Virus record (IMG/VR): IMGVR_UViG_3300017752_000216
Span: 1 to 21,079 of that record
From: a virus
DNA: 21,079 bases
Strand: one strand, 5' to 3'
A program made the position numbers and the translations under genes. Every line of letters starts with the position of its first letter. The first letter of the stretch is position 1. Shown here piece by piece: positions 13,794 to 21,079 of this stretch. The notes beneath the pieces are model-generated. The model saw only the letters and a list, made by a program, of their open reading frames with translations, ran no database searches and was not told the origin of the DNA.

Positions 13794-15643
13794 TGTCTGA
13801 GTACATTACGAAAAATGAATATGATTCCAGACATCATAATGGCTGGAAAAAGTTTGGCGATCATTTCTTTAAATCCAAAAAAGATTTGCTTGAATATCTC
13901 GCTGACCTTCGGGTATCGAAAGATGCACCGACTATGTTGTCGCATCCTGAACTATTTGAAAAACCAAAAAATGTATCTCATTATATCGGTAATCCAAATG
14001 TAAAGAATGCCTTCCAAGATTTAGAGTATACACCTGAACAATTGCGTGAATATAAGAAATGTATGGAAGATCCAATATATTTTGCTGAAACCTACATGAG
14101 AATTATGTCTGTTGACTTTGGTGAGATTCCATTTACTTTATATGGTTTTCAGCGCGATATGATTACAGACTTTAAAAACAATCGATTCAATATTAGTAAA
14201 CTACCAAGACAGTCAGGTAAATCTACTACGAGTGTAGCATTTATCTTATGGTTTATACTGTTCAATCCTGGTAAAACTGTCGGTATTCTTGCTAACAAAG
14301 GTGAGCTCGCACAAGAGATTCTTGGTCGCTTGCAGCTTGCATATGAAAACTTACCGTTCTGGCTACAACAAGGTGTAGTATCATGGAACAAAAGATCTGT
14401 ATCCTTAGAAAATGGCAGTAAAGTTATTGCAACATCATCATCTGGTTCTGCTGCACGGGGTATGTCATTCTCACTCTTGTTCCTTGATGAGTTTGCTTTT
14501 GTGCCACCTAATGATGCAGAAGATTTCTTTAGATCAGTTTATCCTACAATTTCATCTGGTTCTGATACAAAAATGATTGTTGTATCTACACCAAAAGGTA
14601 TGAACCATTTCTATAAAATGTGGACAGAAGCTACAAGTAAAAAGTCTGCATTTAATCCTATTGAAATTAATTGGTGGGATGTGCCTGGTCGAGATGAAGC
14701 TTGGAAAGAAGAGCAGATTGCTAACACATCTGAAGATCAGTTTAGACAAGAGTTTGAATGTCAATTTATTGGTTCAGCCAATACTCTGATATCACCTACT
14801 AAATTGAGTGCGATGCCATTCATAGACCCAATACATAAACATGAAGAAGTAGATTATCATGAACAAGTTAAGCCCGATCATAATTATATTATCTGTGTTG
14901 ATGTTGCTAGAGGCATTCGCCTTGATTATTCTGCCTTCGTTGTCATAGATATTACAAATGTACCATATAAAGTGGTGGCTAAATTCAGATCAAATGAAAT
15001 ATCTCCAATGATTTTACCACAATTTGTAGCCAATATAGCAAAGTATTTCAATAATGCTTGGTTATTGGTAGAATCAAATGATCTTGGTGGTCAGGTACTC
15101 AACGATTTAGCATATGAAATAGAATATGAAAATGTATTGAGATCGGTGTCTAAGGGTAGAGCTGGTAATCAATTAGGTGGTGGTCCAGGTTCTAAGCTTG
15201 GTGTTACTACATCTCATGCCGTAAAAACAAATGGTTGTTCTAATCTGAAATCGTTAATTGAAGCTGATAAACTTATTGTAGAAGACTACGATGTTTATGT
15301 AGAACTCACTACATTTGTACGAAAAGGTGAATCATCTAATGCATCCTTTGCGGCTGAGGCTGGTACAAATGATGATTTAGTTATGTGCCTAGTAATATTT
15401 TCATGGGCAACAGGTTGTGAGTATTGGAAAGAATTAACTGAATCAGATCCAGCAAAACTCATGTATAAACAAAAAATCGAAGAGCAAGAAGATGATTCTT
15501 TGCCTATTGGTTTTGCACCACAATCGAGTGGGTATAGAGTAGAATCTGTCGATCAAAGTGGTGATCTCTGGACATCAAATGGACCAGATGATTTACCTGA
15601 ATGGTACAGCGATTTGTACCAGAATTTTGACCCAAGATTGTAA
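13793..15643 (+). CDS. 17: Terminase large subunit, T4 gp17-like
   Basis: A 616-aa DNA-packaging motor and headful nuclease. The ATPase domain has Walker A PRQSGKST at 138-145, Walker B with catalytic Glu in LLFLDEFAF at 228-236, and the coupling motif STPKGMNHFY at 265-274. The C-terminal RNase H-like nuclease keeps the acidic triad, probably Asp370 (ICVDVARG), Glu427 (LLVESND) and Asp528 (GTNDDLV). The length matches T4 gp17 (610 aa), so there is no intein or truncation. It docks on the portal encoded at 18196-19698 and pumps DNA into the prohead. Translation is probably coupled to gp16 through TAATG. Confidence 0.97.
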   Translation: MSEYITKNEYDSRHHNGWKKFGDHFFKSKKDLLEYLADLRVSKDAPTMLSHPELFEKPKNVSHYIGNPNVKNAFQDLEYTPEQLREYKKCMEDPIYFAETYMRIMSVDFGEIPFTLYGFQRDMITDFKNNRFNISKLPRQSGKSTTSVAFILWFILFNPGKTVGILANKGELAQEILGRLQLAYENLPFWLQQGVVSWNKRSVSLENGSKVIATSSSGSAARGMSFSLLFLDEFAFVPPNDAEDFFRSVYPTISSGSDTKMIVVSTPKGMNHFYKMWTEATSKKSAFNPIEINWWDVPGRDEAWKEEQIANTSEDQFRQEFECQFIGSANTLISPTKLSAMPFIDPIHKHEEVDYHEQVKPDHNYIICVDVARGIRLDYSAFVVIDITNVPYKVVAKFRSNEISPMILPQFVANIAKYFNNAWLLVESNDLGGQVLNDLAYEIEYENVLRSVSKGRAGNQLGGGPGSKLGVTTSHAVKTNGCSNLKSLIEADKLIVEDYDVYVELTTFVRKGESSNASFAAEAGTNDDLVMCLVIFSWATGCEYWKELTESDPAKLMYKQKIEEQEDDSLPIGFAPQSSGYRVESVDQSGDLWTSNGPDDLPEWYSDLYQNFDPRL

Positions 15644-15666
15644 TTTAATAAATACTTTGTGAGAAA

Positions 15667-15688
15667 CCGACTAAGATTGTTAAGTCGG
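15667..15688. other. Hairpin between gp17 and gp18 genes
   Basis: CCGACT at 15667-15672 pairs with AGTCGG at 15683-15688 around a 10-nt loop. No U-run follows on either strand, so this is not a standard intrinsic terminator. It lies just upstream of the gp18 late promoter and could be an RNA stability or processing element. Confidence 0.4.
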
Positions 15689-15693
15689 GTAAA

Positions 15694-15701
15694 TATAAAT
15701 A
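15694..15701 (+). promoter_or_regulatory. Late promoter box TATAAATA for the tail sheath gene
   Basis: A perfect octamer. The predicted start near 15707 leaves a leader of about 28 nt that contains AAGGAG at 15722-15727, 7 nt before the ATG. This is the conventional arrangement, unlike the 4-nt-spaced sites. An AATAAATA at 15647-15654 may be a second, weaker box. Confidence 0.72.
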
Positions 15702-15734
15702 TCTCATATAGAATTCTATGTAAGGAGTCATTAA

Positions 15735-17561
15735 ATGGCATTTCTCGTAAGTCCAGGTGTACAGGTCAAAGAAACAGACCTTACCAATATTATCCCCGCC
15801 GTTGCAACATCAACTGGCGGTTTTGTAGGTCGTTTCAAATGGGGCCCAGCAGATGAAGTAACAACTGTATCTGGTGAACAAAATCTAATCGATCAGTTCG
15901 GATATCCGAAAACTTCAACTGTCGGTGCATCAAACACCAGAACAGATTGGTATACTGCAGCAAACTTTCTTGCTTATTCCAACAACCTTCAGCTTGTAAG
16001 AGTTGTGCAACAGAATGCAACAAACGCAAGCGGAAAAGATATTGTTACTGATTCTGACCATGCGTTTGACTCTGATGCATTAATTAAAAATGATCTTGAT
16101 TTTACACCAAGTTCCTTGACTGGTAATGCATATGCAAGATTCCCTGGAGATCTTGGTAACAGCATTGGTATTGCATTTATTGATGCCGCAATCGGTGATT
16201 CAGAATTTAACGGTACATCAATCTTTGGTAGCAATACAGCAGCTGATCTTTTTGATGCTCGCCCAAGTACATCTGTATGGGGTGCAGCCTATGATTCAGA
16301 ATTGCTTGATGAAGTTCATGTTGTTGTATACACAACCGATGAATTAGCAACTGGCACAGCAAACCAAGTACTTGAAACATATCCATTCCTTTCAAAAGCT
16401 AAAAATGCTAAGACTTCCGATAACGGTCCAGCTTACTTTGTAGATGTTGTTAATAACAATTCTCAGTGGGTAAGACTCGTGAATAACTTTGATACTGCAT
16501 CTTTCGCAAGAGATTCTGATGAAGCTGTGTTATTAGGATCACACGGAACTCTTGACTCAGATTCACAGGATTATGCATTCGGTGTTTCACTCTCAACAGT
16601 TGCAAGACAAAAGTTTCAATCATTTAAAACTAATGCTGGTCTTAAAAAATACTCATTAGCTGGTGGTACAGATGCTGATTCTGATACTGATATTGCCGAT
16701 GGTGATCTCACTGGAGGTTATGACTTGTTAGGTGATGCCGAACTGGTAGATGTAAACCTTCTTCTTACAGGTGACCATAGCACAACAGTTAAAAAGTATG
16801 CTATCACAAAAGCAGAATCGAGAAAAGATGCAATTGCATTTATCTCGCCTGACTCTGCATCTGCAGTAACTAATCCTACTGCCGCTAAAGTGGTCGACTA
16901 CTTCTCAACATTTAATAGTACATCATATGCAGTCTTTGACAGTGGTTGGAAACGTCAGTATGATCGATACAATGATGAGTTCTTTAACATGCCATTGAGT
17001 TCAGACACTGCTGGTGTAACAGCAAGAACCGAATTCTTAAATGATGCATGGTACTCACCTGCTGGATTGAACAGAGGCTTCATTCAGAATGTTGTTAAAC
17101 TAACATTTAACCCAGACCAAACTGCAAGAGATACACTTTACAAAAGTAGAGTCAATCCAGTAGTAACATTCCGTGGTCAAGGTACACTTCTCTTTGGTGA
17201 TAAAACAGCATTGTCCAAACCATCCGCGTTTGACAGAATCAATGTTCGTAGATTGTTCATCGTATTAGAGAAAGCTATTTCTACAGCCGCTAAATTCCAA
17301 CTCTTTGAATTCAATGATGATTTCACAAGAGCGAACTTTGTAGCCGCAGTAGAGCCATTCCTTGGAGATGTAAAATCTCGTAGAGGTATGACAGACTTTA
17401 AAGTAGTCTGTGACACAACAAATAATACACCAGCGGTAATTGATGGTAATAGATTTGTAGCTGATATATACATCAAGCCAAATCGTTCTATCAACTTTAT
17501 CACTCTTAACTTTATTGCGGTTAGATCTGGTGTAAGTTTCGAAGAAATTGCTGGTGCATAA
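15735..17561 (+). CDS. 18: Tail sheath protein, T4 gp18-like
   Basis: A 608-aa contractile sheath subunit, near T4 gp18 in size (659 aa). The N-terminus begins LVSPGVQVKETDLTN (4-18), followed by Gly-Gly-Phe-Val-Gly-Arg-Phe-Lys-Trp-Gly-Pro near 28-38; both are hallmarks of T4-family sheath proteins. The middle (about 95-400) is a variable, Asp/Ser-rich surface region with repeated Asp-Ser-Asp. The C-terminal domain (about 480-608) with Val-Arg-Arg-Leu-Phe-Ile-Val-Leu-Glu and Ile-Lys-Pro-Asn-Arg-Ser-Ile-Asn-Phe-Ile is the conserved part that forms the inter-subunit mesh. It has a strong AAGGAG Shine-Dalgarno and its own perfect late promoter, as suits a very abundant product. The sheath contracts to drive the tube into the host. 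Confidence 0.96.
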   Translation: MAFLVSPGVQVKETDLTNIIPAVATSTGGFVGRFKWGPADEVTTVSGEQNLIDQFGYPKTSTVGASNTRTDWYTAANFLAYSNNLQLVRVVQQNATNASGKDIVTDSDHAFDSDALIKNDLDFTPSSLTGNAYARFPGDLGNSIGIAFIDAAIGDSEFNGTSIFGSNTAADLFDARPSTSVWGAAYDSELLDEVHVVVYTTDELATGTANQVLETYPFLSKAKNAKTSDNGPAYFVDVVNNNSQWVRLVNNFDTASFARDSDEAVLLGSHGTLDSDSQDYAFGVSLSTVARQKFQSFKTNAGLKKYSLAGGTDADSDTDIADGDLTGGYDLLGDAELVDVNLLLTGDHSTTVKKYAITKAESRKDAIAFISPDSASAVTNPTAAKVVDYFSTFNSTSYAVFDSGWKRQYDRYNDEFFNMPLSSDTAGVTARTEFLNDAWYSPAGLNRGFIQNVVKLTFNPDQTARDTLYKSRVNPVVTFRGQGTLLFGDKTALSKPSAFDRINVRRLFIVLEKAISTAAKFQLFEFNDDFTRANFVAAVEPFLGDVKSRRGMTDFKVVCDTTNNTPAVIDGNRFVADIYIKPNRSINFITLNFIAVRSGVSFEEIAGA

Positions 17562-17571
17562 GGAGATATAA

Positions 17572-18141
17572 ATGTCGCAAAGAATTGACGATTTCAAAGC
17601 AGCTCTGGTTGGTGGTGGAGCCAGAAGTAACTACTTCAGAGTATTACCACAATTTCCTGGCGGTATTGTAAATACAGACGATACCGGTCTTGGTCTTACC
17701 GCCTTGGGTTCATTCATGGTAAAAGCGGCTGCAATGCCATCATCTACTATTGGTGAAGTAATGATTCCATTCCGTGGTAGACAACTTTATGTTGCTGGCG
17801 ACAGAGTATTCGAACCATGGACAATTACAATCACCAACGATAATAACTTTGCTCTGAGAAATGCGTTTGAGAGTTGGATGAATAACATCAACCAACATGT
17901 GCAGAATACATCTGCAAACGGTATTGACGCTAGTGACATTGCATCTTATCTCCAAGATTGGACAATTGAACATCTTGACAAAAATGGTGATGTGATTAAA
18001 TCTGTGACATTGAGAGGGTGTTTCCCAACAACACTCGATCAGATCGATCTTTCCTTTGATAACACCGATACGATTGAGGAGTTTGGTGCAACCATTAGGT
18101 ATCAGTACTGGACTTCTAATACAACCGACAACGTCGGTTAA
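17572..18141 (+). CDS. 19: Tail tube protein, T4 gp19-like
   Basis: A 189-aa subunit of the inner tail tube (T4 gp19 is 163 aa). Features typical of the family are the N-terminal Arg-x-Asn-Tyr-Phe-Arg-Val near 19-24 and Pro-Phe-Arg-Gly-Arg-Gln-Leu-Tyr-Val-Ala-Gly-Asp near 66-77. Trp-Thr-Ile-Thr-Ile-Thr-Asn-Asp lies near 83-90 and Leu-Arg-Gly-Cys-Phe-Pro near 151-156. It follows the sheath gene after a 10-nt gap with AAGGAG overlapping the sheath stop codon, so both are made from one mRNA. A hairpin spans its 3' end. The protein stacks as hexameric rings inside the sheath and carries DNA into the cell. Confidence 0.95.
   Translation: MSQRIDDFKAALVGGGARSNYFRVLPQFPGGIVNTDDTGLGLTALGSFMVKAAAMPSSTIGEVMIPFRGRQLYVAGDRVFEPWTITITNDNNFALRNAFESWMNNINQHVQNTSANGIDASDIASYLQDWTIEHLDKNGDVIKSVTLRGCFPTTLDQIDLSFDNTDTIEEFGATIRYQYWTSNTTDNVG
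18123..18139. other. Hairpin at the end of the gp19 gene
   Basis: AACCGAC at 18123-18129 pairs perfectly with GTCGGTT at 18133-18139 around an AAC loop, ending on the first base of the TAA stop. The next bases are A-rich, not T-rich, so it is not a standard terminator. It has the same CCGAC/GTCGG core as the hairpin after the gp17 gene. Confidence 0.45.
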
Positions 18142-18161
18142 AAATCGATATCGAGAGCGCG

Positions 18162-18169
18162 AATAAATA
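18162..18169 (+). promoter_or_regulatory. Late promoter box AATAAATA for the portal gene
   Basis: NATAAATA in the 54-bp gap before the portal gene. The predicted start near 18175 gives a leader of about 21 nt that includes GAAGGAAAG, a Shine-Dalgarno sequence, just before the ATG at 18196. Confidence 0.58.
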
Positions 18170-18195
18170 TTTTATATAATGAATGAAGGAAAGAA

Positions 18196-19698
18196 ATGGC
18201 TGAACAGACAGAAGAACTCTTCGGATTTGAGTTAGTTTCCAATAGCAGCGAGAAGACACTCTCTTCTCCAATTCCCCAACCACTCGATGACGGTACTGAG
18301 ATGCCAGTCGGTGGTCGTATCGGTTACACGTACGAACACTATGAAAAAGCAAAGACAGAACACCAACTTATTGCTCAATACAGAGAAGTTAGTTTCTTTC
18401 CAGAAGCCGATGCTGCTATTGATGATGTTGTAAACGAAGCATTCGTAGTTGAACATCACAGAGCACCTGTATCTATTCGATTAGATAATCTCAATATCGA
18501 TGATAGAATTAAAGAACAATTAAGAACAGAGTTTCAGGAAACACTGAAACTTCTTCGCTTTCAAAAGAAATCATATGAGATTTTCCGTAACTGGTATGTC
18601 GATGGTAGACAATACTTTCAGTTGATGGTAGATGAATCAAATCCTAAGGCTGGTATCAAAGAGATTCGTCCAATTGATGCACTTAAAATTCGAAGAATTG
18701 TTAAACCAATTTATGATAGAGATGCACGAACAGGTGTACCTATTCTTGAAAAAGTAGATGAACATTTTGAGTATGCACCAGACGGTGATCTAAGTGCAGC
18801 AGTAAAATTATCTCGCGATTCAGTTGCTTTCGTACCATCAGGTATTGTAGATAGAAATAAAGGTATGATTGTTGGTTACCTTGACAAAGCAATCAAGCCA
18901 TTCAATAATTTACGCGCTATGGAAGATGCATTGATTGTGTATCGTATCGCAAGAGCACCTGAAAGAAGAATCTTTTATGTAGATGTTGGTCAGCTACCAA
19001 AAATCAAAGCTGAACAATATCTGAGAGACATGCAAAATAGATTTAGAAATAAGATCGATTATGATCCGTCGACTGGTATGATTCGAGATAATCGTAAATT
19101 CCAATCTATTCTTGAAGATTTCTGGCTTCCACGTAGAGATGGTTCTAAAGGTACAGAGATTAGTACACTGCCAGGTGGCACAAACCTTGGTGAGTTGGAA
19201 GATGTAGAATATTTCAAGGCCAAACTCTATGAAGCTTTGAATGTACCACGTTCTCGTTTGAATGGTGGTGAACAATTCCAAATCGGTAGAGCAACAGATA
19301 TTACAAGAGATGAATTAAAGTTTGGTAAGTTTGTACAAAGACTGAAGAAACAATTTAGTGAAATCTTTAATGAAGTAATGAGAGTGCAGTGTTCCTTAAA
19401 AGGTATCTGTTCTATTGCAGAGTATGAAGAGATGAGACAATTCATCACTTATGACTTTGTAGAAGATACACACTTTAAAGAACTCAAAGACATGGAACTC
19501 TTACAAGATAGAATGAATCTATTGAGAGATGTTACTGAATATGTAGGTAAATATTTCTCAATTGATTATGTTCGTAAAGTTGTTCTTGGTCAAAGTGAAG
19601 CAGACATTGCACGAATTGATAAAGAAATTATGGATGAAATCCAAAAAGGTCAGATCAATGATGAAGATGACCAACAAGATATGTATGGTGGAGTATAA
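18196..19698 (+). CDS. 20: Portal protein, T4 gp20-like
   Basis: A 500-aa dodecameric portal vertex subunit (T4 gp20 is 524 aa). The family-specific run Gly-Arg-Ile-Gly-Tyr-Thr-Tyr-Glu-His-Tyr (40-49) and Phe-Phe-Pro-Glu-Ala-Asp-Ala-Ala-Ile-Asp-Asp-Val (73-84) is followed by Asn-Glu-Ala-Phe. The wing and stem region has Arg-Ile-Ala-Arg-Ala-Pro-Glu-Arg-Arg-Ile-Phe-Tyr-Val-Asp-Val-Gly near 250-265, and a DFWLPRRDGSKGTEISTLPG segment lies near 309-328. The C-terminus is acidic and glutamine-rich. It is the docking site for the packaging motor and the neck. Its TAA overlaps the ATG of the neck gene (TAATG). Confidence 0.96.
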   Translation: MAEQTEELFGFELVSNSSEKTLSSPIPQPLDDGTEMPVGGRIGYTYEHYEKAKTEHQLIAQYREVSFFPEADAAIDDVVNEAFVVEHHRAPVSIRLDNLNIDDRIKEQLRTEFQETLKLLRFQKKSYEIFRNWYVDGRQYFQLMVDESNPKAGIKEIRPIDALKIRRIVKPIYDRDARTGVPILEKVDEHFEYAPDGDLSAAVKLSRDSVAFVPSGIVDRNKGMIVGYLDKAIKPFNNLRAMEDALIVYRIARAPERRIFYVDVGQLPKIKAEQYLRDMQNRFRNKIDYDPSTGMIRDNRKFQSILEDFWLPRRDGSKGTEISTLPGGTNLGELEDVEYFKAKLYEALNVPRSRLNGGEQFQIGRATDITRDELKFGKFVQRLKKQFSEIFNEVMRVQCSLKGICSIAEYEEMRQFITYDFVEDTHFKELKDMELLQDRMNLLRDVTEYVGKYFSIDYVRKVVLGQSEADIARIDKEIMDEIQKGQINDEDDQQDMYGGV

Positions 19699-20675
19699 TG
19701 CCGTTACCTAAAACAAAACAAGGTCTTGCTGATTATGTTTTGAGACAATTGGGTGCGCCAGTTGTAAACGTCGAAATATCTGACGTGCAACTTGAAGATG
19801 CTATCGATGATTCAATTCAAATGTTTCAAGAGTACCACTATGATGGTGCTGAAAGAACTTACAGAGTTTTAGAAATCGATTCAAAACTTATTAAAGAAAA
19901 CCAAAGACGTCATCAAGATCTTACAGCAAGAGTGTGGAACTCTGATTCAGAATATAAAGTTGGTGCAAGAGTATTGCACACAGTAGATACTGAACGCGGT
20001 CAGCTCATCTATATTAAAACAGATAGCGATTATGCCACCGATTCAGATGGTAACTTTGCGGCTAACTATACTGAAGAAGAAAAATATTTGCACAATTCAT
20101 ATGCACTCGCTGAAGGCGGTCAAGTTGGTGTAAGAATTCCAGAGAACATTCTCTCTATCACAAAGGTACACAAGATTGACAGCTTTTCTCAATCCGGCAT
20201 GTATAATTATGAGTATCAATACTTTCTAAATAACTTTGATGCTTTCTATGGTAACGCAGCAGGTTATGGTCTTGTAGGTTACTATATACAAAAACAATAT
20301 GTAGAACATATCGATTTTATGTTGAATACATCGCCAGCCATTCGATATAGTAAAACAAAGAATAGACTATGGCTCGATATTGATTGGAGTAGACCTAAGA
20401 AAGGTCAGTACTTCTTGATCGAGTGTTATGAAGTTACAGAGCCTGAAATCTATGGTGATGTATATAAGAATATTTGGTTGAAAAAATATACTACTGCAAA
20501 AGCTAAAATGCAATGGGGTAGTAACCTGAAGAAGTATGAAAATACAGAACTTCCTGGTGGTATTCAACTGAATGGGCAAGCTTTGTTTGATGAAGGCAAA
20601 GAAGAAGCGAAAGAGCTAGAAGAGGAACTCAAGAACAACCTACAGCTTGAAATGGATTCAATCTTAGTAGGTTAG
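19698..20675 (+). CDS. 13: Neck protein, T4 gp13-like
   Basis: A 325-aa protein (T4 gp13 is 309 aa). The N-terminus carries Leu-Arg-Gln-Leu-Gly-Ala-Pro-Val-Val-Asn-Val-Glu at 15-26 and Phe-Gln-Glu-Tyr-His-Tyr-Asp-Gly at 43-50, which I know as the start of gp13-type head-completion/neck proteins. Near the C-terminus, Met-Gln-Trp-Gly and Leu-Pro-Gly-Gly-Ile-Gln-Leu-Asn-Gly at about 285-293 also fit the gp13 family. It seals the filled head and joins it to the tail. The position is unusual: in T4 gene 13 lies upstream of 14-15-16-17, whereas here it follows the portal gene with an overlapping TAATG. If not gp13, it is another neck or head-tail connector protein. Confidence 0.77.
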   Translation: MPLPKTKQGLADYVLRQLGAPVVNVEISDVQLEDAIDDSIQMFQEYHYDGAERTYRVLEIDSKLIKENQRRHQDLTARVWNSDSEYKVGARVLHTVDTERGQLIYIKTDSDYATDSDGNFAANYTEEEKYLHNSYALAEGGQVGVRIPENILSITKVHKIDSFSQSGMYNYEYQYFLNNFDAFYGNAAGYGLVGYYIQKQYVEHIDFMLNTSPAIRYSKTKNRLWLDIDWSRPKKGQYFLIECYEVTEPEIYGDVYKNIWLKKYTTAKAKMQWGSNLKKYENTELPGGIQLNGQALFDEGKEEAKELEEELKNNLQLEMDSILVG

Positions 20676-20680
20676 AGGGT

Positions 20681-20688
20681 TATAAATA
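20681..20688 (+). promoter_or_regulatory. T4-type late promoter box TATAAATA
   Basis: A perfect octamer, followed by AGTT and the ATG at 20693. The 15-mer TATAAATAAGTTATG is identical to the one at 841-855. A leaderless mRNA is predicted; GAGGG at 20674-20678 is too far upstream to serve an mRNA starting here. Confidence 0.68.
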
Positions 20689-20692
20689 AGTT

Positions 20693-20848
20693 ATGGATAA
20701 AGTGGCCGATATGCTCACTGATAAGGACGAATTTGTCAGTAGAGTAAAACAATCACTAGATGCGAAAGCTTTTGATGGTATTGCCGATATGAAAAAAGAA
20801 TTGGCATCTGAGTTTTTGAAGGATATTGAAACCAATGAATCTGAATGA
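20693..20848 (+). CDS. Small acidic/helical protein, 51 aa (possible prohead core component)
   Basis: A short frame from the ATG at 20693 to the TGA at 20846-20848. The product is all-helical in appearance and rich in Asp, Glu and Lys, with Val-Lys-Gln-Ser-Leu-Asp-Ala-Lys near 18-25 and Met-Lys-Lys-Glu-Leu-Ala near 33-38. T4 has small prohead core proteins (gp67, gp68) between the portal and protease genes, and composition and place fit that slot. I see no diagnostic motif, so the core-protein call is inference. Its start has a perfect late box at 4 nt, and its end overlaps the next frame by 14 nt. Confidence 0.6.
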   Translation: MDKVADMLTDKDEFVSRVKQSLDAKAFDGIADMKKELASEFLKDIETNESE

Positions 20849-21079
20849 ATGGGTAAAAGTCAAAGAAGAGAGCTACAGATTAGCTGCTAAAGAAGCTATG
20901 CTTGCAGGTGATGATGTAGTTGCCGATTCTATTCTTTCTGAAGAACATATCCAAGAAATCAAAGCTGAAATTGAAATTGAAACTTTCTGCGAAGAAGTCG
21001 ATTTTGAAGATGAAATTGATTTAACTGAAGCATACTTAGATATGGATCAGAATAAAGATGAATGTGACTGTCCAGATGA
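20835..21079 (+). CDS. Acidic helical protein, 5' part (continues past window)
   Basis: The frame opens at the ATG at 20835, overlapping the end of the 51-aa gene by 14 nt, and is still open at the right edge after 81 codons. The sequence is acidic and helical: Lys-Glu-Glu-Ser-Tyr-Arg-Leu-Ala-Ala-Lys-Glu-Ala near 10-21, then a Glu-rich stretch with Ile-Glu-Ile-Glu, Glu-Glu-Val-Asp-Phe-Glu-Asp-Glu near 53-60, and a Cys-Asp-Cys. By position after portal and neck it may be a prohead scaffold or core protein, but no family is recognised. Confidence 0.6.
   Translation, partial: MNLNEWVKVKEESYRLAAKEAMLAGDDVVADSILSEEHIQEIKAEIEIETFCEEVDFEDEIDLTEAYLDMDQNKDECDCPD

Noticed and set aside
13793-15643. 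Possible intein in the large terminase, common in phage terminases
   Set aside because: The ORF is 616 aa, matching T4 gp17, and the Walker and nuclease motifs are normally spaced, so no insertion is present.
15647-15654. AATAAATA just after the gp17 stop as a second gp18 promoter
   Set aside because: A perfect TATAAATA 47 bp downstream, with a proper leader and Shine-Dalgarno, explains gp18 better; the upstream copy is only noted.
17177-17597. Two - strand frames of 108 and 110 codons inside the tail sheath gene
   Set aside because: They lie fully antisense to conserved gp18 sequence, overlap each other, and show no start signal or recognisable motif.
18123-18139. Rho-independent terminator after gp19
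   Set aside because: The stem is perfect but the following bases are A-rich, with no T-run on the + strand and none on the other side for the - strand.
1-21079. CRISPR arrays, tRNA genes, integrase or transposase, photosynthesis genes
   Set aside because: None were seen. Nearly all bases are coding and the largest gap (about 91 bp, before gp18) holds only promoter and hairpin elements.

Overview
The window is part of the genome of a low-GC, T4-like contractile-tail phage. The diagnosis rests on an ordered block of T4-type late genes on the + strand: small terminase gp16, large terminase gp17, tail sheath gp18, tail tube gp19 and portal gp20. These are followed by a gp13-like neck protein and two short acidic ORFs. 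A T4-type late promoter octamer (NATAAATA) stands before most of the transcription units. The sequence style (gp13 and gp16 family features, AT-rich, many Fe/2OG oxygenase-like genes) resembles marine T4-like phages. No photosystem gene, tRNA or integrase lies in the window, so the host cannot be named.

Layout. Bases 2-1866 (+) hold the end of a virion-type protein and an acidic 337-aa protein with 12-residue repeats. Bases 1829-13399 are an accessory island of about 11.5 kb, inserted between structural genes and mostly on the - strand. Bases 13434-20675 (+) are the packaging, tail, portal and neck module. Bases 20693-21079 (+) are two overlapping small ORFs, the last one cut by the window edge.

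The island has three leftward units, 13399-12111, 11318-6349 and 5405-1829, separated by two rightward units, 5429-6360 and 11351-12121. It encodes three GT-A-like glycosyltransferases with DxD motifs, a SAM methyltransferase, five proteins carrying the HxD...H...R pattern of aspartyl/asparaginyl hydroxylase-like Fe/2OG oxygenases, an SDR oxidoreductase, a PP-loop ATP-pyrophosphatase-like enzyme, a sulfotransferase-like P-loop protein, three GNAT-like proteins and a membrane fatty-acid desaturase. Most - strand genes overlap by a few bases, so they should be translationally coupled. Convergent gene ends overlap by 11-38 bp, leaving no room for terminators.

The island units also begin with late-type promoter boxes. 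My inference is that the chemistry encoded here acts at the same time as virion assembly, on virion proteins or glycans or on the host envelope, rather than in early takeover or DNA hypermodification. Two of the divergent junctions carry face-to-face late promoters whose boxes overlap or interlock. At five gene starts the box ends exactly 4 nt before the ATG, which predicts leaderless late mRNAs. All functional calls are by motif reading only; no database search was run.
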